From NCBI RefSeq assembly GCF_001696615.3, contig NZ_CP032279.1, positions 2,480,001-2,544,000 of the forward strand: DNA of 64,000 bases, in the 5' to 3' direction. Position numbers and translations under genes: made by a program. This stretch comes from Acinetobacter sp. WCHAc010034 (GTDB taxonomy: Bacteria; Pseudomonadota; Gammaproteobacteria; Pseudomonadales; Moraxellaceae). How positions within the stretch are numbered: position 1 is the first letter of the stretch; the number at the start of each line of letters is the position of its first letter. Of the stretch, positions 35,881 through 45,819 are shown piece by piece. The notes under the pieces are model-generated. The model worked only from the letters and a program-made list of their open reading frames with translations, had not been told where the DNA came from and made no database searches.

Positions 35881-36217
35881 ATTGCCTGAAGGAAATAAGT
35901 CCGCTTGGCTTTAAACCGTTTTTTGAATTTATATTATTGTTTTTAAATGTATTTTTAATTCTGGTGGGAAATGACGGCAATTGATATTTTAATTAAAATC
36001 CTGCCGGTATTTCTGGCCTTCTGTTTCATGCGGTTGATGCTGCCGTAGAAATTTACGATGATTTGAATGCAGTGTGCATCAGTAAAAAGCAGCAGGCTTG
36101 GATTCTGTGGGGGCATAGTTCATTCCTAAGAACCGGAATTCTGCAGGCGCGCATAAAAAAACCGGCGCCTAAGCGCCGGTTTTTCATATCGCTGAGCGAA
36201 TCAGCGATGCATTAAGC
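35881..36217. other. Intergenic region between tRNA-Leu and icd
   Basis: About 340 bases without a clear gene. A short ORF at 35971-36048 would encode a 25-residue hydrophobic peptide (MTAIDILIKILPVFLAF and onward) behind GGTGGGA. It could be a small membrane peptide or the leftover start of a transporter. The right end holds the icd terminator. Nothing else is recognisable. Confidence 0.4.
36157..36184 (-). terminator. Terminator of icd
   Basis: The stem ACCGGCGC/GCGCCGGT with loop CTAA is flanked by A and T runs on both sides. It lies just beyond the icd stop on the minus strand. Confidence 0.85.
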
Positions 36218-38449
36218 TTAAGCAGATTCAAGCACTGCATTTAAAGTTGCACTTGGACGCATCACAGCGCTTACTTTCGCTGCATCAACTGCGTAGTAAC
36301 CGCCTATATCGGCAGCTTTGCCTTGAACTTCTGCAAGTTCAGCAACGATTTTGTCTTCGTTTTCAGTCAGCGCTTTCGCAAGCGGCGCAAACTTGGCTTT
36401 CAGCTCAGCGTTTTCATCTTGTGCTGCAAGTTCTTCAGCCCAGTATTTCGCTAAGTAGAAGTGGCTGCCACGGTTGTCTAATTCACCGGTGCGGCGTGAT
36501 GGAGACTTGTCGTTGTCCAGTAATTTGCCAGTCGCTTGGTCTAAAGTTTTAGCAAGCAGCTTAATGTTGTCATTGCCTTCTTTAATACCCATCTCTTCTA
36601 GCGATACAGCCAGCGCCATGAATTCACCCAGTGAATCCCAGCGTAAATGGTTTTCTTCTACCAGCTGCTGTACGTGTTTCGGCGCTGAACCGCCTGCGCC
36701 GGTTTCGTACATGCCGCCGCCCGCCATTAACGGAACGATAGACAGCATTTTCGCTGAAGTGCCTAATTCCATAATTGGGAACAAGTCAGTCAGGTAGTCA
36801 CGTAAAATATTGCCTGTTACTGAAATTGTATCTAGACCGCGTGCAACACGCTCAAGCGTATAGCGCATAGCGCGTACTTGAGACATGATTTGAATGTCTA
36901 AACCAGCAGTGTCATGATCTTTCAAGTATTTTTCAACTTTCTTGATCAGCTCGTTTTCGTGCGGACGGTACGGGTCAAGCCAGAAAATTGCAGGCATGCC
37001 AGAGTTGCGCGCGCGCGTTACCGCAAGTTTTACCCAGTCGCGGATCGGCGCGTCTTTCACCTGACACATACGCCAGATATCGCCTTCTTCCACGTTTTGC
37101 GACATCAGCACTTCGCCAGTTTCAAGATCGACGATGTTTGCAACACCGGCTTCTGAAATTTCGAAAGTTTTGTCGTGTGAACCGTATTCTTCAGCTTTTT
37201 GCGCCATCAAACCAACGTTAGGCACAGTACCCATAGTTTGTGGATCGAAGTTGCCATTCCATTTACAGAAATTAATCATTTCCTGGTAAATACGCGCAAA
37301 AGTTGACTCAGGCATTACCGCTTTACAGTCATAAGGTTTGCCGTCAGCGCCCCACATTTTACCGCCGCCGCGAATCATTGCAGGCATAGAAGCATCTACA
37401 ATCACGTCGTTTGGTGAGTGGAAGTTTGTGATGCCTTTCGCAGAATCAACCATCGCAAGTGCAGGACGGTGTTCCTGGCAAGCGTGCAGGTCTTCGATGA
37501 TTTCTTCACGAACAGACGTTGGCAAAGTGGCGATCTTCTCGTAGAGGCCAGCCATGCCGTTGTTTACGTTAATGCCTAGCTCATCGAATAATTTGCCGTG
37601 TTTTTCAAAAGCATCTTTGTAGTAAATTTTCACACAGTGACCGAAAACGATCGGGTGCGAAACTTTCATCATGGTTGCTTTAACGTGCAGAGAGAACAAA
37701 ATGCCTGCTTCTTTACAATCATCAAGTTCTTTTTCATAGAAGTCGCAGAGCGCTTTCTTGCTCATAAACATTGAGTCGATGATTTCGCCATCTTTCAATG
37801 CAACTTTTTGTTTAAGAACAATCGTTTCGCCAGACTTAGTCACAAGTTCCATTTTCACGTCACGAGCGCGGTCTAAAGTCATTGACTTTTCACCGTGGTA
37901 GAAGTCACCTTCGTTCATGTGAGATACATGGGTCTGTGACCACTGTTTCCACTCGCTCATAGAGTGCGGGTGCTTTTTCACGTAGTTTTTAACCGCGGCA
38001 GGCGCGCGGCGGTCAGAGTTGCCTTCACGCAGCACAGGGTTTACAGCAGAACCTAGGCACTTGCTGTAACGCGCTTTGATCGCTTTTTCTTCGTCAGTTG
38101 TTGGGTTTTCAGGGTAGTCTGGAAGCGCGTAGCCTTTAGACTGAAGCTCTTTAATGCACGCAGTTAACTGGCCAACAGAAGCGCTGATATTTGGGAGTTT
38201 GATAATATTGGTGTCTGGATCTTGTGTGAGACGGCCAAGCTCTGCAAGCGTATCAGGTACCTTTTGTTCGTCGCTTAGGCAGTCTGCAAATTCTGCAAGC
38301 ACACGCACAGCTACAGAGATATCACTTTTAACGATCTCGACGCCAGCTGGCTTAGTAAAGGTTTCAATGATCGGCAGCAATGAGTAGGTCGCCAATAGCG
38401 GCGCCTCGTCGGTCAGTGTGTAAATGATTGTTGACTTTCCACCAGCCAT
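36218..38449 (-). CDS. icd: Monomeric NADP-dependent isocitrate dehydrogenase
   Basis: A 743-residue monomeric-type IDH, a different family from the dimeric E. coli enzyme. It opens with [20 protein letters not shown] and has [29 protein letters not shown] and [20 protein letters not shown]. It converts isocitrate to 2-oxoglutarate in the TCA cycle. The codon choice looks biased as in strongly expressed genes. Its own promoter lies upstream and a strong terminator follows. Acinetobacter is known to have such a monomeric form. Confidence 0.95.
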   Translation of the reverse strand: MAGGKSTIIYTLTDEAPLLATYSLLPIIETFTKPAGVEIVKSDISVAVRVLAEFADCLSDEQKVPDTLAELGRLTQDPDTNIIKLPNISASVGQLTACIKELQSKGYALPDYPENPTTDEEKAIKARYSKCLGSAVNPVLREGNSDRRAPAAVKNYVKKHPHSMSEWKQWSQTHVSHMNEGDFYHGEKSMTLDRARDVKMELVTKSGETIVLKQKVALKDGEIIDSMFMSKKALCDFYEKELDDCKEAGILFSLHVKATMMKVSHPIVFGHCVKIYYKDAFEKHGKLFDELGINVNNGMAGLYEKIATLPTSVREEIIEDLHACQEHRPALAMVDSAKGITNFHSPNDVIVDASMPAMIRGGGKMWGADGKPYDCKAVMPESTFARIYQEMINFCKWNGNFDPQTMGTVPNVGLMAQKAEEYGSHDKTFEISEAGVANIVDLETGEVLMSQNVEEGDIWRMCQVKDAPIRDWVKLAVTRARNSGMPAIFWLDPYRPHENELIKKVEKYLKDHDTAGLDIQIMSQVRAMRYTLERVARGLDTISVTGNILRDYLTDLFPIMELGTSAKMLSIVPLMAGGGMYETGAGGSAPKHVQQLVEENHLRWDSLGEFMALAVSLEEMGIKEGNDNIKLLAKTLDQATGKLLDNDKSPSRRTGELDNRGSHFYLAKYWAEELAAQDENAELKAKFAPLAKALTENEDKIVAELAEVQGKAADIGGYYAVDAAKVSAVMRPSATLNAVLESA

Positions 38450-39462
38450 ATATAGCCCCTTGCTTTGGATTGAGTTTTCCAGGAGCGAGTCTAAAGCTCA
38501 GCCCCTGCGAACCGGTTTGCTTAATAAAACTTGAGAGTATCAGTCCTGATGGCATCCCAGTCAACGAAATATCCAGTGATAACGACATTTCGCTGAGAAA
38601 TGATGCGCGGTCAGGCCGATAACTGCGCTTATCAAGTTTTCTTAAGCAGCCCCTTCAGCTTCCTTATGAAAAATCTCCTATAAAATAGGATTTCACGAGG
38701 TTTTAGCCGCATTAACTATTTCGGCAATTAATGATGGCGCTTGCACTGCCTCATTTTTCCTTTAAATGTTTAAACAGCTTTGCGCAGGCAATACTCCGCT
38801 TTGGAAAGACCCAAAATGGATAAAAGCCTTTTGTTGCCCATACACGGTGTCCTGAGCGAGTTTTAAGCGCTGCTTTAAAGTGCAGCGCAAGGATGAACAG
38901 CGTGCGGCCTCTCTGCCGCACACGCGTATCCAGCGTTTATTTTACTCAAGGGCCTGGGAAACTCGGAGTTGAGGGGATTTTAGCGGCGTCATTTAAGAAA
39001 GCTTAGCCACCATATAGCTGAGTTTTGCAATCTGCATCACGCATCATCTCAGATAAAATATGCTTTCATTCGCTTTTGCGTGTGAGATCTATTGAAGTAA
39101 TTGACTGTAGATAATTTAAGGCGCGGATTTTGAGCAGAGTGGCGCAGTAAGCGGGCGGGCCATGGAAAATCCGGCGGCGGCTAGTGGAAAGTGTGATCAA
39201 AGCTGCATTTTATTTACGCTTTTAATTTATGATGAATCACTTGATTTATGCTGCAATAAAAGCCTTCAAATCATTCAAATCCCTGCCTATTTTAGGGCCT
39301 GTATTGGCAATTCCATCTTATCCTGCCGGAGGCCTTTGGTCTGGTTTTTGATTCCTGTTATTGAGTTGTTTGTTAAAATTTGTTAATTAATAATGGAAGC
39401 AGCTTAAGGCTGGCTAATCCGGCCGGCTTGACTCTTTTAAGCAATGGCAAAGTGAGGCGTCT
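38450..39462. other. 1.0-kb non-coding region between icd and the histidine kinase
   Basis: Apart from the icd promoter, no convincing gene is present. The only plus-strand ORF of size (39162-39386) starts in a GC-rich patch and encodes a peptide without family features. A perfect hairpin GTGCGGC-ctctct-GCCGCAC lies at 38902-38921 without a T-run. AT-rich stretches near 39355-39395 may hold the kinase promoter. Its length is unusual for this gene-dense window. Confidence 0.5.
38536..38564 (-). promoter_or_regulatory. Probable icd promoter
   Basis: On the minus strand, TTGACT (complement of 38559-38564) and GATACT (complement of 38536-38541) are separated by 17 bp. They lie about 90 bases upstream of the icd ATG. 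Confidence 0.6.
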
Positions 39463-40740
39463 ATGGCAATACAATTGCTCGAAATAGGTACGCAGACTGA
39501 ACAGCTGGCGGCGTGCAGGCTGGCCTTGCTGCTGGGAGTGTTTACCGAAGATAACCGCATTGCCGAATTCCTGAAAGTTGCCAGAAGCCTGCTGCAGATT
39601 GACAGCGCGATTCTGGCCTTTCAGGACGAACCCTATATTTGGTATTCCTCAGCCGCAGGCTGCCAGCCCTTTCTGGCCCATGAAGGCGCCAGCCTGGCGG
39701 CCTATTTTGACGGCGCGGGCTGCATTGATGCGCTGCACCCGAATTATGCGGCGTTTTCCCGGCATATTAGCGGCTTGGGCGCAGGCCATGCGCGCCTGCT
39801 GGGCTTTAACCTGCAGGATGGCGGCAGCGTGATCGGGCAGGTGCTGCTGTTTGATGAAAGCGCGGAGATATTTGATGCGCAGCAGAAAAGCGTTGTGCAG
39901 GAGTTTGTGCAGGGGCTGGTCAGCATCATCAAGCTGCGGGTGGAAAATGCCGAACTGAAAGAGCTGTATGAGCAGCAGTCTGCGCTGAATTTCAGCAAGA
40001 CTAAATTTTTCCAGATTATCGCGCATGACCTGCGCGCGCCGTTTCATGGCCTGCTGGGCTTTTCAGAGGTTCTGGCGCAGGAGCGCGATTCGCTGGATGA
40101 ATCCAGCATTCAGAATATTGCCGATTATCTGTTTGATACGGCGCAGTCCACCTACAGCCTGCTGGAAAGCCTGCTGAACTGGGCCATGGCCGAAGGCGGG
40201 CGCTTTGTCTATCATCCGATCAATTTTGAACTCAGCCAGTCGGTCAAAATTGTCTGCAATGTTTTGAACAGCCTGGCGGTCAAAAAGAATATCCGCCTGC
40301 TGGATGAAGTGCCTGAAGGCCTGAAAATTTACGCAGACATTAATATGGTGACTTCGGTTATTCAGAATCTGGTTTCCAATGCGCTTAAATTCACCCATAC
40401 CGACGGCAGCGGCGCGGTGGTGCTGCGCGCAGCGGAGGGCGAATCCGGCGTGAGCCTCAGCATTCAGGATAATGGTTTGGGCATGACCCGGCATCAGATT
40501 GAACAGCTGTTTCAGCCCAAGCTGACGGTCAGCGTTAAAGGCACCGCCGGCGAAAAAGGCACAGGGCTGGGGCTGATACTGTGCAAGCGCTTTGTCGATT
40601 TAAACCACGGCGAAATCGGCGTGGAGTCCAAAGAGGGCGCCGGCACGGCGTTTACCGTAACATTCCCGCCGGCATCCAGCAGCCATCAGGCCCTCAGCAT
40701 GGGCAGCCTGCAGGGTGACAAGCCGGAAGAAACCGCCTGA
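39463..40740 (+). CDS. Soluble sensor histidine kinase with GAF-like N-terminus
   Basis: A 425-residue kinase with no transmembrane segment, hence cytosolic. Residues 1 to about 160 resemble a GAF sensor domain (ILAFQDEPYIWYSSAAG, VIGQVLLFDESA). The HisKA phospho-acceptor is H188 in FFQIIAHDLRAPFHGLLGF. The ATPase domain has N-box QNLVSNALKF, G1 DNGLGM (336-341) and G2 GEKGTGLGL. No response regulator is adjacent. The signal is unknown. GAGG precedes the start. Confidence 0.85.
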   Translation: MAIQLLEIGTQTEQLAACRLALLLGVFTEDNRIAEFLKVARSLLQIDSAILAFQDEPYIWYSSAAGCQPFLAHEGASLAAYFDGAGCIDALHPNYAAFSRHISGLGAGHARLLGFNLQDGGSVIGQVLLFDESAEIFDAQQKSVVQEFVQGLVSIIKLRVENAELKELYEQQSALNFSKTKFFQIIAHDLRAPFHGLLGFSEVLAQERDSLDESSIQNIADYLFDTAQSTYSLLESLLNWAMAEGGRFVYHPINFELSQSVKIVCNVLNSLAVKKNIRLLDEVPEGLKIYADINMVTSVIQNLVSNALKFTHTDGSGAVVLRAAEGESGVSLSIQDNGLGMTRHQIEQLFQPKLTVSVKGTAGEKGTGLGLILCKRFVDLNHGEIGVESKEGAGTAFTVTFPPASSSHQALSMGSLQGDKPEETA

Positions 40741-40824
40741 GCAGCGCATGGCGCATTAAATTTCTTTTCCACTATCCTCCGGCAGCTGATATAACTAGAA
40801 AAAACTTAGGCCAAGGGTTTGAAA

Positions 40825-43584
40825 ATGAACGCGGAACAATTGCGCAAGGCATTGCGCGCCAGCCAGTATGCTGAACAGGTGCTGGGAATGCACGGCGCTT
40901 TAATTGAGCAGGATTATGCAGCCGACCAGTTCCTTGCGCCGCTCAGCGCTGAACAAATTCAGGCCTATGTGGAAAATACCTTAGATCAGATTCAGGATGA
41001 AGCGGCATGGATGCGCGCCATGCGCATATTGCGCGCCCGCCTGATGTTCCGCTGGATCTGGCAGGACGCTAATCAGCTGACCGATGTGGTTGCGCTGACC
41101 CGGGAACTCTCTGATTTTGCCGACGCTGCCATTTGCGCCGCCAAAGCCTTCGCCTATCCGCCGCTGGCCGCCAAGCATGGCGAGCCGGTCGGCTACAACG
41201 GGCAAAAGCAGGACCTGATCGTCATCGCTATGGGCAAGCTCGGCGCGCAGGAGCTGAATTTATCCAGCGACATTGACCTGATTTTCGCCTTTGACGAGCA
41301 GGGCGAAAGCAATGGGCGCAAATGCATTGATGTGCGGCAGTTCTGCATTCTGTGGGGGCAGAAGCTGATTTACCTGCTGGATCATATCACCGCCGACGGT
41401 TTTGTGTTCCGCGTGGATATGCGCCTGCGCCCTTGGGGTGACGGTTCGGCTCTGGCCATCAGCCATGCTGCGCTGGAAAAATACCTCAGCCAGCACGGCC
41501 GCGAGTGGGAGCGCTATGCATGGATCAAGGCGCGGATTGTCACCGGCGGCAAAGAAGGCCAGGATCTGCTGCAGATGACCCGGCCCTTTGTGTTCCGCAA
41601 ATATGTGGATTACAGCGCCTTTGAAGCCATGCGCGAAATGAAGGCGATGATTGAGCGCGAAGTGCTGCGCCGCAATATCGAAGATGACATTAAGCTGGGC
41701 GCCGGCGGCATCCGTGAAGTGGAATTCATTGTGCAGGTGTTCCAGCTGATTTACGGCGGCTCCAAGCTGGCGCTGCAGGACCGCCAGTGCCTGGTCAGCC
41801 TGCGCCATCTGGGCGGAGCCGGCCTGCTGGACGCTCAGGCGGTTGCGGAGCTTGAAGACGCCTATCTGTTCCTGCGCCGCATTGAGCATGCGATTCAGGC
41901 GCTGAATGACCAGCAGACCCAGTCGCTGCCGGCCGAAGCCGAACTGCGCCAGCGCATGCTGGACACGCTGGGCTACGGCTCCTGGGATGAGCTGCTGCAG
42001 GTCCTGAACCGGAAGCGCGTCAAAGTGATTTACCAGTTTGAGCATCTGATTAAGGAAACGGAGCCGGATCCGCTGACTGAAAGCTTTGCCCAGCTGGAAA
42101 AGCAGCTGGATGCGGTGCTGGATGCGCATGCGAAAAATCTGGTGCATGAGTTCTGGCATGGCCATGCGCTGAAAAAACTCCCAGCTAAAGCGGTGCAGCG
42201 CCTGAAGGCTTTCTGGCCGCATCTGGTTGAAGCGGTGATTCAGTCCGACAGCCCGCAGGTGGCTTTATTGCGCCTGATGCCGCTGGTGGAATCGGTGATG
42301 CGCCGCACGGTGTATTTGGTGATGCTGATTGAAAGCAAAGGCGCGCTGCAGCGCCTGGTGAAAATGGCCACCGTCAGCCCGTGGATTTGCGAAGAGCTGA
42401 CCCATTACCCGGTGCTGCTGGATGAATTCCTGTCGATGGATTTTGAGCTGCCCAAGCGCAGGGATCTGGAAGATTCGCTGCGCCAGCAGCTGCTGCGCAT
42501 TGAGCTGGATGATGTGGAAGACCTGATGCGCGCGCTGCGCCTGTTCAAAAAGTCCAATGTGCTGACGGTGGCTGCCAGCGATGTGCTGGCGGAAAGCCCG
42601 CTGATGAAGGTTTCTGACGCCTTGACCGATATTGCGGAGGTTTCGGTGAATGCGACGCTGAATCTGGCGTACCGGATGACCGCGAAAAAGCACGGCTGCC
42701 CGCTGGATGCCGAAGGCCAGCGCTGCTCGCCGGAGCATACCGCATTTGCGGTTGCGGGCTACGGCAAGCTGGGCGGCATTGAGCTGGGCTACGGTTCAGA
42801 CCTGGACCTGGTGTTCATTCATTTCATGGATGAACAGGCGGATACCGACGGCTTGAAGCCGATCAGCGGCTTTGAATTCGCCATGCGGGTTGCGCAGAAA
42901 TTCATGTCTTTAATGACCACGCAGACCCTGGATGGCCGGGTCTATGAGATTGACACGCGGCTGCGCCCTTCCGGCGAGGCCGGCGTGCTGGTGACCAGCC
43001 TGAAAGCCTTTGAGCAGTACCAGTTTAAAAACGCATGGCTCTGGGAGCATCAGGCGCTGGTGCGCGCGCGCTCGATTGCCGGCGAAGATCCGCTGCGCGC
43101 CAAGTTTGAAGACCTGCGCTGCCGCATTCTGACCCAGCCCAGAGATGAGGCCAGCGTGCGCGAAGAAGTGCTGAAAATGCGCTGCAAAATGAAGGATCAT
43201 TTAGGCTCATCTAAGGAGCAGAAAAAAGAAGGAATTTTTCATTTAAAACAGGACGCAGGTGGTATCGTTGATATTGAATTTATGGCACAGTATGCGGTAT
43301 TGGCATGGAGTGGGGCGAATCCAGATCTCGCTCATTATTCCGACAACGTACGAATCCTTGAAGACGCCGCAAAAGCAGGTTGCTTATCCAGCGACGACGC
43401 GACAGCATTGATTCAAGCTTATCTTTGTGAACGGGCCGAGAGCCACCGTCTGGCGCTTGCAAATCAATCCATGCAAGTCAGCGCAGCGGACTGGCGCGAT
43501 ACCCGAGAGGCCGTTTGCAAGCTATGGCAAAGATTAATTGATCCGGGCGCAGCTGCTGCCCTGGATAAAAATGACTGTGTATAA
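40825..43584 (+). CDS. glnE: Glutamine synthetase adenylyltransferase/adenylyl-removing enzyme
   Basis: From the ATG at 40825 the protein has 919 residues; a TTG two codons upstream is also in frame. It has two nucleotidyltransferase domains: SSDIDLIFAF in the first (deadenylylation) and YGSDLDLVFIHF in the second (adenylylation). Helical domains lie between and after. It switches glutamine synthetase activity according to nitrogen status via PII. The last roughly 400 bases are markedly more AT-rich than the rest (22 G/C in the line at 43201 against 37 at 43021), yet the reading frame is intact. Confidence 0.94.
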   Translation: MNAEQLRKALRASQYAEQVLGMHGALIEQDYAADQFLAPLSAEQIQAYVENTLDQIQDEAAWMRAMRILRARLMFRWIWQDANQLTDVVALTRELSDFADAAICAAKAFAYPPLAAKHGEPVGYNGQKQDLIVIAMGKLGAQELNLSSDIDLIFAFDEQGESNGRKCIDVRQFCILWGQKLIYLLDHITADGFVFRVDMRLRPWGDGSALAISHAALEKYLSQHGREWERYAWIKARIVTGGKEGQDLLQMTRPFVFRKYVDYSAFEAMREMKAMIEREVLRRNIEDDIKLGAGGIREVEFIVQVFQLIYGGSKLALQDRQCLVSLRHLGGAGLLDAQAVAELEDAYLFLRRIEHAIQALNDQQTQSLPAEAELRQRMLDTLGYGSWDELLQVLNRKRVKVIYQFEHLIKETEPDPLTESFAQLEKQLDAVLDAHAKNLVHEFWHGHALKKLPAKAVQRLKAFWPHLVEAVIQSDSPQVALLRLMPLVESVMRRTVYLVMLIESKGALQRLVKMATVSPWICEELTHYPVLLDEFLSMDFELPKRRDLEDSLRQQLLRIELDDVEDLMRALRLFKKSNVLTVAASDVLAESPLMKVSDALTDIAEVSVNATLNLAYRMTAKKHGCPLDAEGQRCSPEHTAFAVAGYGKLGGIELGYGSDLDLVFIHFMDEQADTDGLKPISGFEFAMRVAQKFMSLMTTQTLDGRVYEIDTRLRPSGEAGVLVTSLKAFEQYQFKNAWLWEHQALVRARSIAGEDPLRAKFEDLRCRILTQPRDEASVREEVLKMRCKMKDHLGSSKEQKKEGIFHLKQDAGGIVDIEFMAQYAVLAWSGANPDLAHYSDNVRILEDAAKAGCLSSDDATALIQAYLCERAESHRLALANQSMQVSAADWRDTREAVCKLWQRLIDPGAAAALDKNDCV

Positions 43585-43602
43585 AAATTTGGAGTGTGCG
43601 CC

Positions 43603-44529
43603 ATGAACTTGGCTGATCGTGATGGTTTTATTTGGCAAGATGGACAATTGGTTGACTGGCGTGAGGCGAAAGTCCACGTTTTAACTCATACGCTGCATTA
43701 CAGCATGGGGGTCTTTGAAGGTGTCCGCGCTTATGAAACACCAAATGGTACCGCGATTTTCCGTCTCCAAGACCATACCAAGCGCCTGCTTAATTCTGCA
43801 AAAATTTATCAGATGAAAGTTCCATTTGATCAGGCGGCGCTGGAACAGGCGCAGATTGATGTGGTGCGTGAAAATAAATTGGCGTCCTGCTATCTGCGTC
43901 CTTTAATCTGGATTGGCTCTGAAAAGCTCGGCATTGCCGCGACAAACAATACCATTCATGCCGCTGTGGCGGCGTGGAGCTGGGGCGCTTACCTGGGCGA
44001 TGAAGCCATGGCGAACGGCATCCGGGTGAAAACCTCATCCTTTACCCATCATCACCCGAATGTGACGATGTGCAAGGCGAAAGCGTCGGGCAACTATACG
44101 CTGTCTATCCTTGCGCATCAGGAAGTGGCGCATTCAGGCTATGACGAAGCGATGCTGATGGACCCGCAGGGCTATGTCTGTCAAGGTTCAGGCGAAAACG
44201 TCTTCCTGGTGAAGGACGGCGCGCTGCATACGCCGGATATCTCTGGCGGCGCATTGGACGGCATTACCCGCCAAACCATCATCACCATTGCGAAAGATCT
44301 GGGCATTGAAGTAATTGAGCGCCGCATCACCCGCGATGAGTTCTATATCGGCGATGAAGCGTTCTTTACCGGCACGGCCGCTGAAGTGACGCCAATCCGT
44401 GAATATGATGACCGTCAAATCGGCGAAGGCTGCCGCGGCCCGATTACGGAAAAAATCCAGAAAGCGTATTTTGACGCTGTTCAGGGCAAAGACCCTAAAT
44501 ATGCGCACTGGCTAACTTACGTAAAATAA
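43603..44529 (+). CDS. ilvE: Branched-chain amino acid aminotransferase
   Basis: Counted from the ATG at 43603 (GGAG eight bases upstream), the enzyme has 308 residues; the GTG at 43594 is a weaker alternative. This fold-type IV PLP enzyme performs the last step of Val, Leu and Ile synthesis. Landmarks are HYSMGVFEGVRAY, the PLP-lysine region MCKAKASGNY and GSGENVFLV. It marks one border of the outer-core locus in Acinetobacter. A strong terminator follows. Confidence 0.95.
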   Translation: MNLADRDGFIWQDGQLVDWREAKVHVLTHTLHYSMGVFEGVRAYETPNGTAIFRLQDHTKRLLNSAKIYQMKVPFDQAALEQAQIDVVRENKLASCYLRPLIWIGSEKLGIAATNNTIHAAVAAWSWGAYLGDEAMANGIRVKTSSFTHHHPNVTMCKAKASGNYTLSILAHQEVAHSGYDEAMLMDPQGYVCQGSGENVFLVKDGALHTPDISGGALDGITRQTIITIAKDLGIEVIERRITRDEFYIGDEAFFTGTAAEVTPIREYDDRQIGEGCRGPITEKIQKAYFDAVQGKDPKYAHWLTYVK

Positions 44530-44548
44530 GCGGATCGGTTAAGATCAA

Positions 44549-44577
44549 AAGGCGGAACGGAAGTTCCGCCTTTTTTT
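44549..44577 (+). terminator. Terminator after ilvE
   Basis: The perfect eight-pair stem GGCGGAAC/GTTCCGCC has loop GGAA and is followed by seven T. It isolates ilvE from the outer-core genes. Confidence 0.9.
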
Positions 44578-44604
44578 ATTGAAATTTGATGATGGCTGCT
44601 GTTT

Positions 44605-45498
44605 ATGCATATTGTTTATGTGAGTGATGGAAAAGCCGGGCACCGCTCGCAAGCTGCCGGCCTGTATCATGCGGTGCAGCGCATCAGCGGGCAAAGCGTG
44701 ACCTTTCAGGAAATTTCCATTGAGCAGCTGCCGCTTCTGGCTTTATGCAAAGGCATAATTTCAGGCCGGTTAAAGGCTTTGGAGCAGGCGCCGGACTATA
44801 TCTTCGGGGTAGGCAGCCATACTCAATTGCGGGTTCTGCTGCTGGGGAAGGCCTATCCTCAGGCTAAAACTGTGATTTTAATGAAGCCGAATTTTCCTGT
44901 ATCGTGGTTTGATTATTCAATTATTCCTGAACATGACGCCGTGCCTGAATCTAAAAAAGTGATTGTGACTCAGGGCGCGCTGAACCCGATTGTGAATGAG
45001 CAGCGCCATCAGCAAAACCGAATTTTAATTGCCCTGGGCGGATCTTCAAAGCGCCATGCATGGAATGACCAAAAGGTGCTGTCAGCCGTTCAGCAGATTG
45101 CGGAAAGCAATCTGCAGGCGGAAATTATCCTGACCACCTCGCGCCGTACGCCAAAAGCGTTTCTGGAGCAGCTGCAGGCGCAGCCTTTTGCCGGGCAGCT
45201 GCAGGTTTTTCCTGTAGAAGAAACTCCGCAGGGCTGGATTTTTGAAGAAATGCAGAAGGCGGAAGCGGTTTGGGTGACTGAAGACAGCGTGTCAATGATT
45301 TATGAAGCGCTGACAGCAGGCTGCCGGGTCGGGGTGATTGAGGTTGACCGGTTGAAGCAGGACCGGATTGTGAATGTGGTAGATCAATTGCTGGAGAGGC
45401 AAATTATTTCCAGTCATTTTAAAATCTCCCAGCTTGCGGAGGCGTTTCAGCTCATGGAAGCGGATCAGGCTGCTGCCCGGCTGCTGCAGGCTGCTTAG
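44605..45498 (+). CDS. Mitochondrial-fission ELM1-like protein of the outer-core locus
   Basis: A 297-residue protein of the ELM1-like family (COG3660 type), which has a GT-B-like fold. Typical parts are VYVSDGKAGHRSQAAGL at the N-terminus, FGVGSHTQLRVLLL, IALGGSSKRHAWN and VWVTEDSVSMIYEALTAG. The last motif resembles nucleotide-sugar binding in glycosyltransferases. It is the first gene after ilvE, a conserved position in Acinetobacter outer-core loci, so a role in lipooligosaccharide core assembly is likely. The exact reaction is not known. Confidence 0.8.
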   Translation: MHIVYVSDGKAGHRSQAAGLYHAVQRISGQSVTFQEISIEQLPLLALCKGIISGRLKALEQAPDYIFGVGSHTQLRVLLLGKAYPQAKTVILMKPNFPVSWFDYSIIPEHDAVPESKKVIVTQGALNPIVNEQRHQQNRILIALGGSSKRHAWNDQKVLSAVQQIAESNLQAEIILTTSRRTPKAFLEQLQAQPFAGQLQVFPVEETPQGWIFEEMQKAEAVWVTEDSVSMIYEALTAGCRVGVIEVDRLKQDRIVNVVDQLLERQIISSHFKISQLAEAFQLMEADQAAARLLQAA

Positions 45499-45819
45499 CA
45501 GGATGGCTGCTGAATATCGGCCCTTAGCACATCAGCGGAGATATAGAGCATACAGCCTGCTTTGCACAAACTCCCTGCACAAAAATATGCAATGAAAATC
45601 AATGCAAAGCAAGGTGGAACCCCTTAAGCCGAATCTCAATAATGGCTAAAACAAGAATGATTTTTCCGCATGAATAATGCCCTATTTTGTCAGGTTTCGG
45701 CCGCTGCGGATGAAAAGTTTATTGCTGTCCGCATCTTGGCTTTATGCTATTCTTGCGCTTTAAAGATTAGAATATGCCAATCCGGCGATACTGCAGCTGA
45801 TTGTTTTTTTGAGTGATTT
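45499..45819. other. Intergenic region with likely outer-core operon promoter
   Basis: A 321-base gap without coding signal. A promoter candidate TTGCTG-N17-TGCTAT occurs about 75 bases before the next gene. It probably drives the tightly packed genes from 45820 to 49395. No operator or JUMPstart-like element was recognised. Confidence 0.45.

Noticed and set aside
39162..39386. 74-codon ORF in the gap before the histidine kinase
   Set aside because: No ribosome binding site, no motif and Cys-rich random character.
41260..42738. Long minus-strand ORFs opposite glnE
   Set aside because: Antisense of a GC-rich coding gene with no recognisable protein content.
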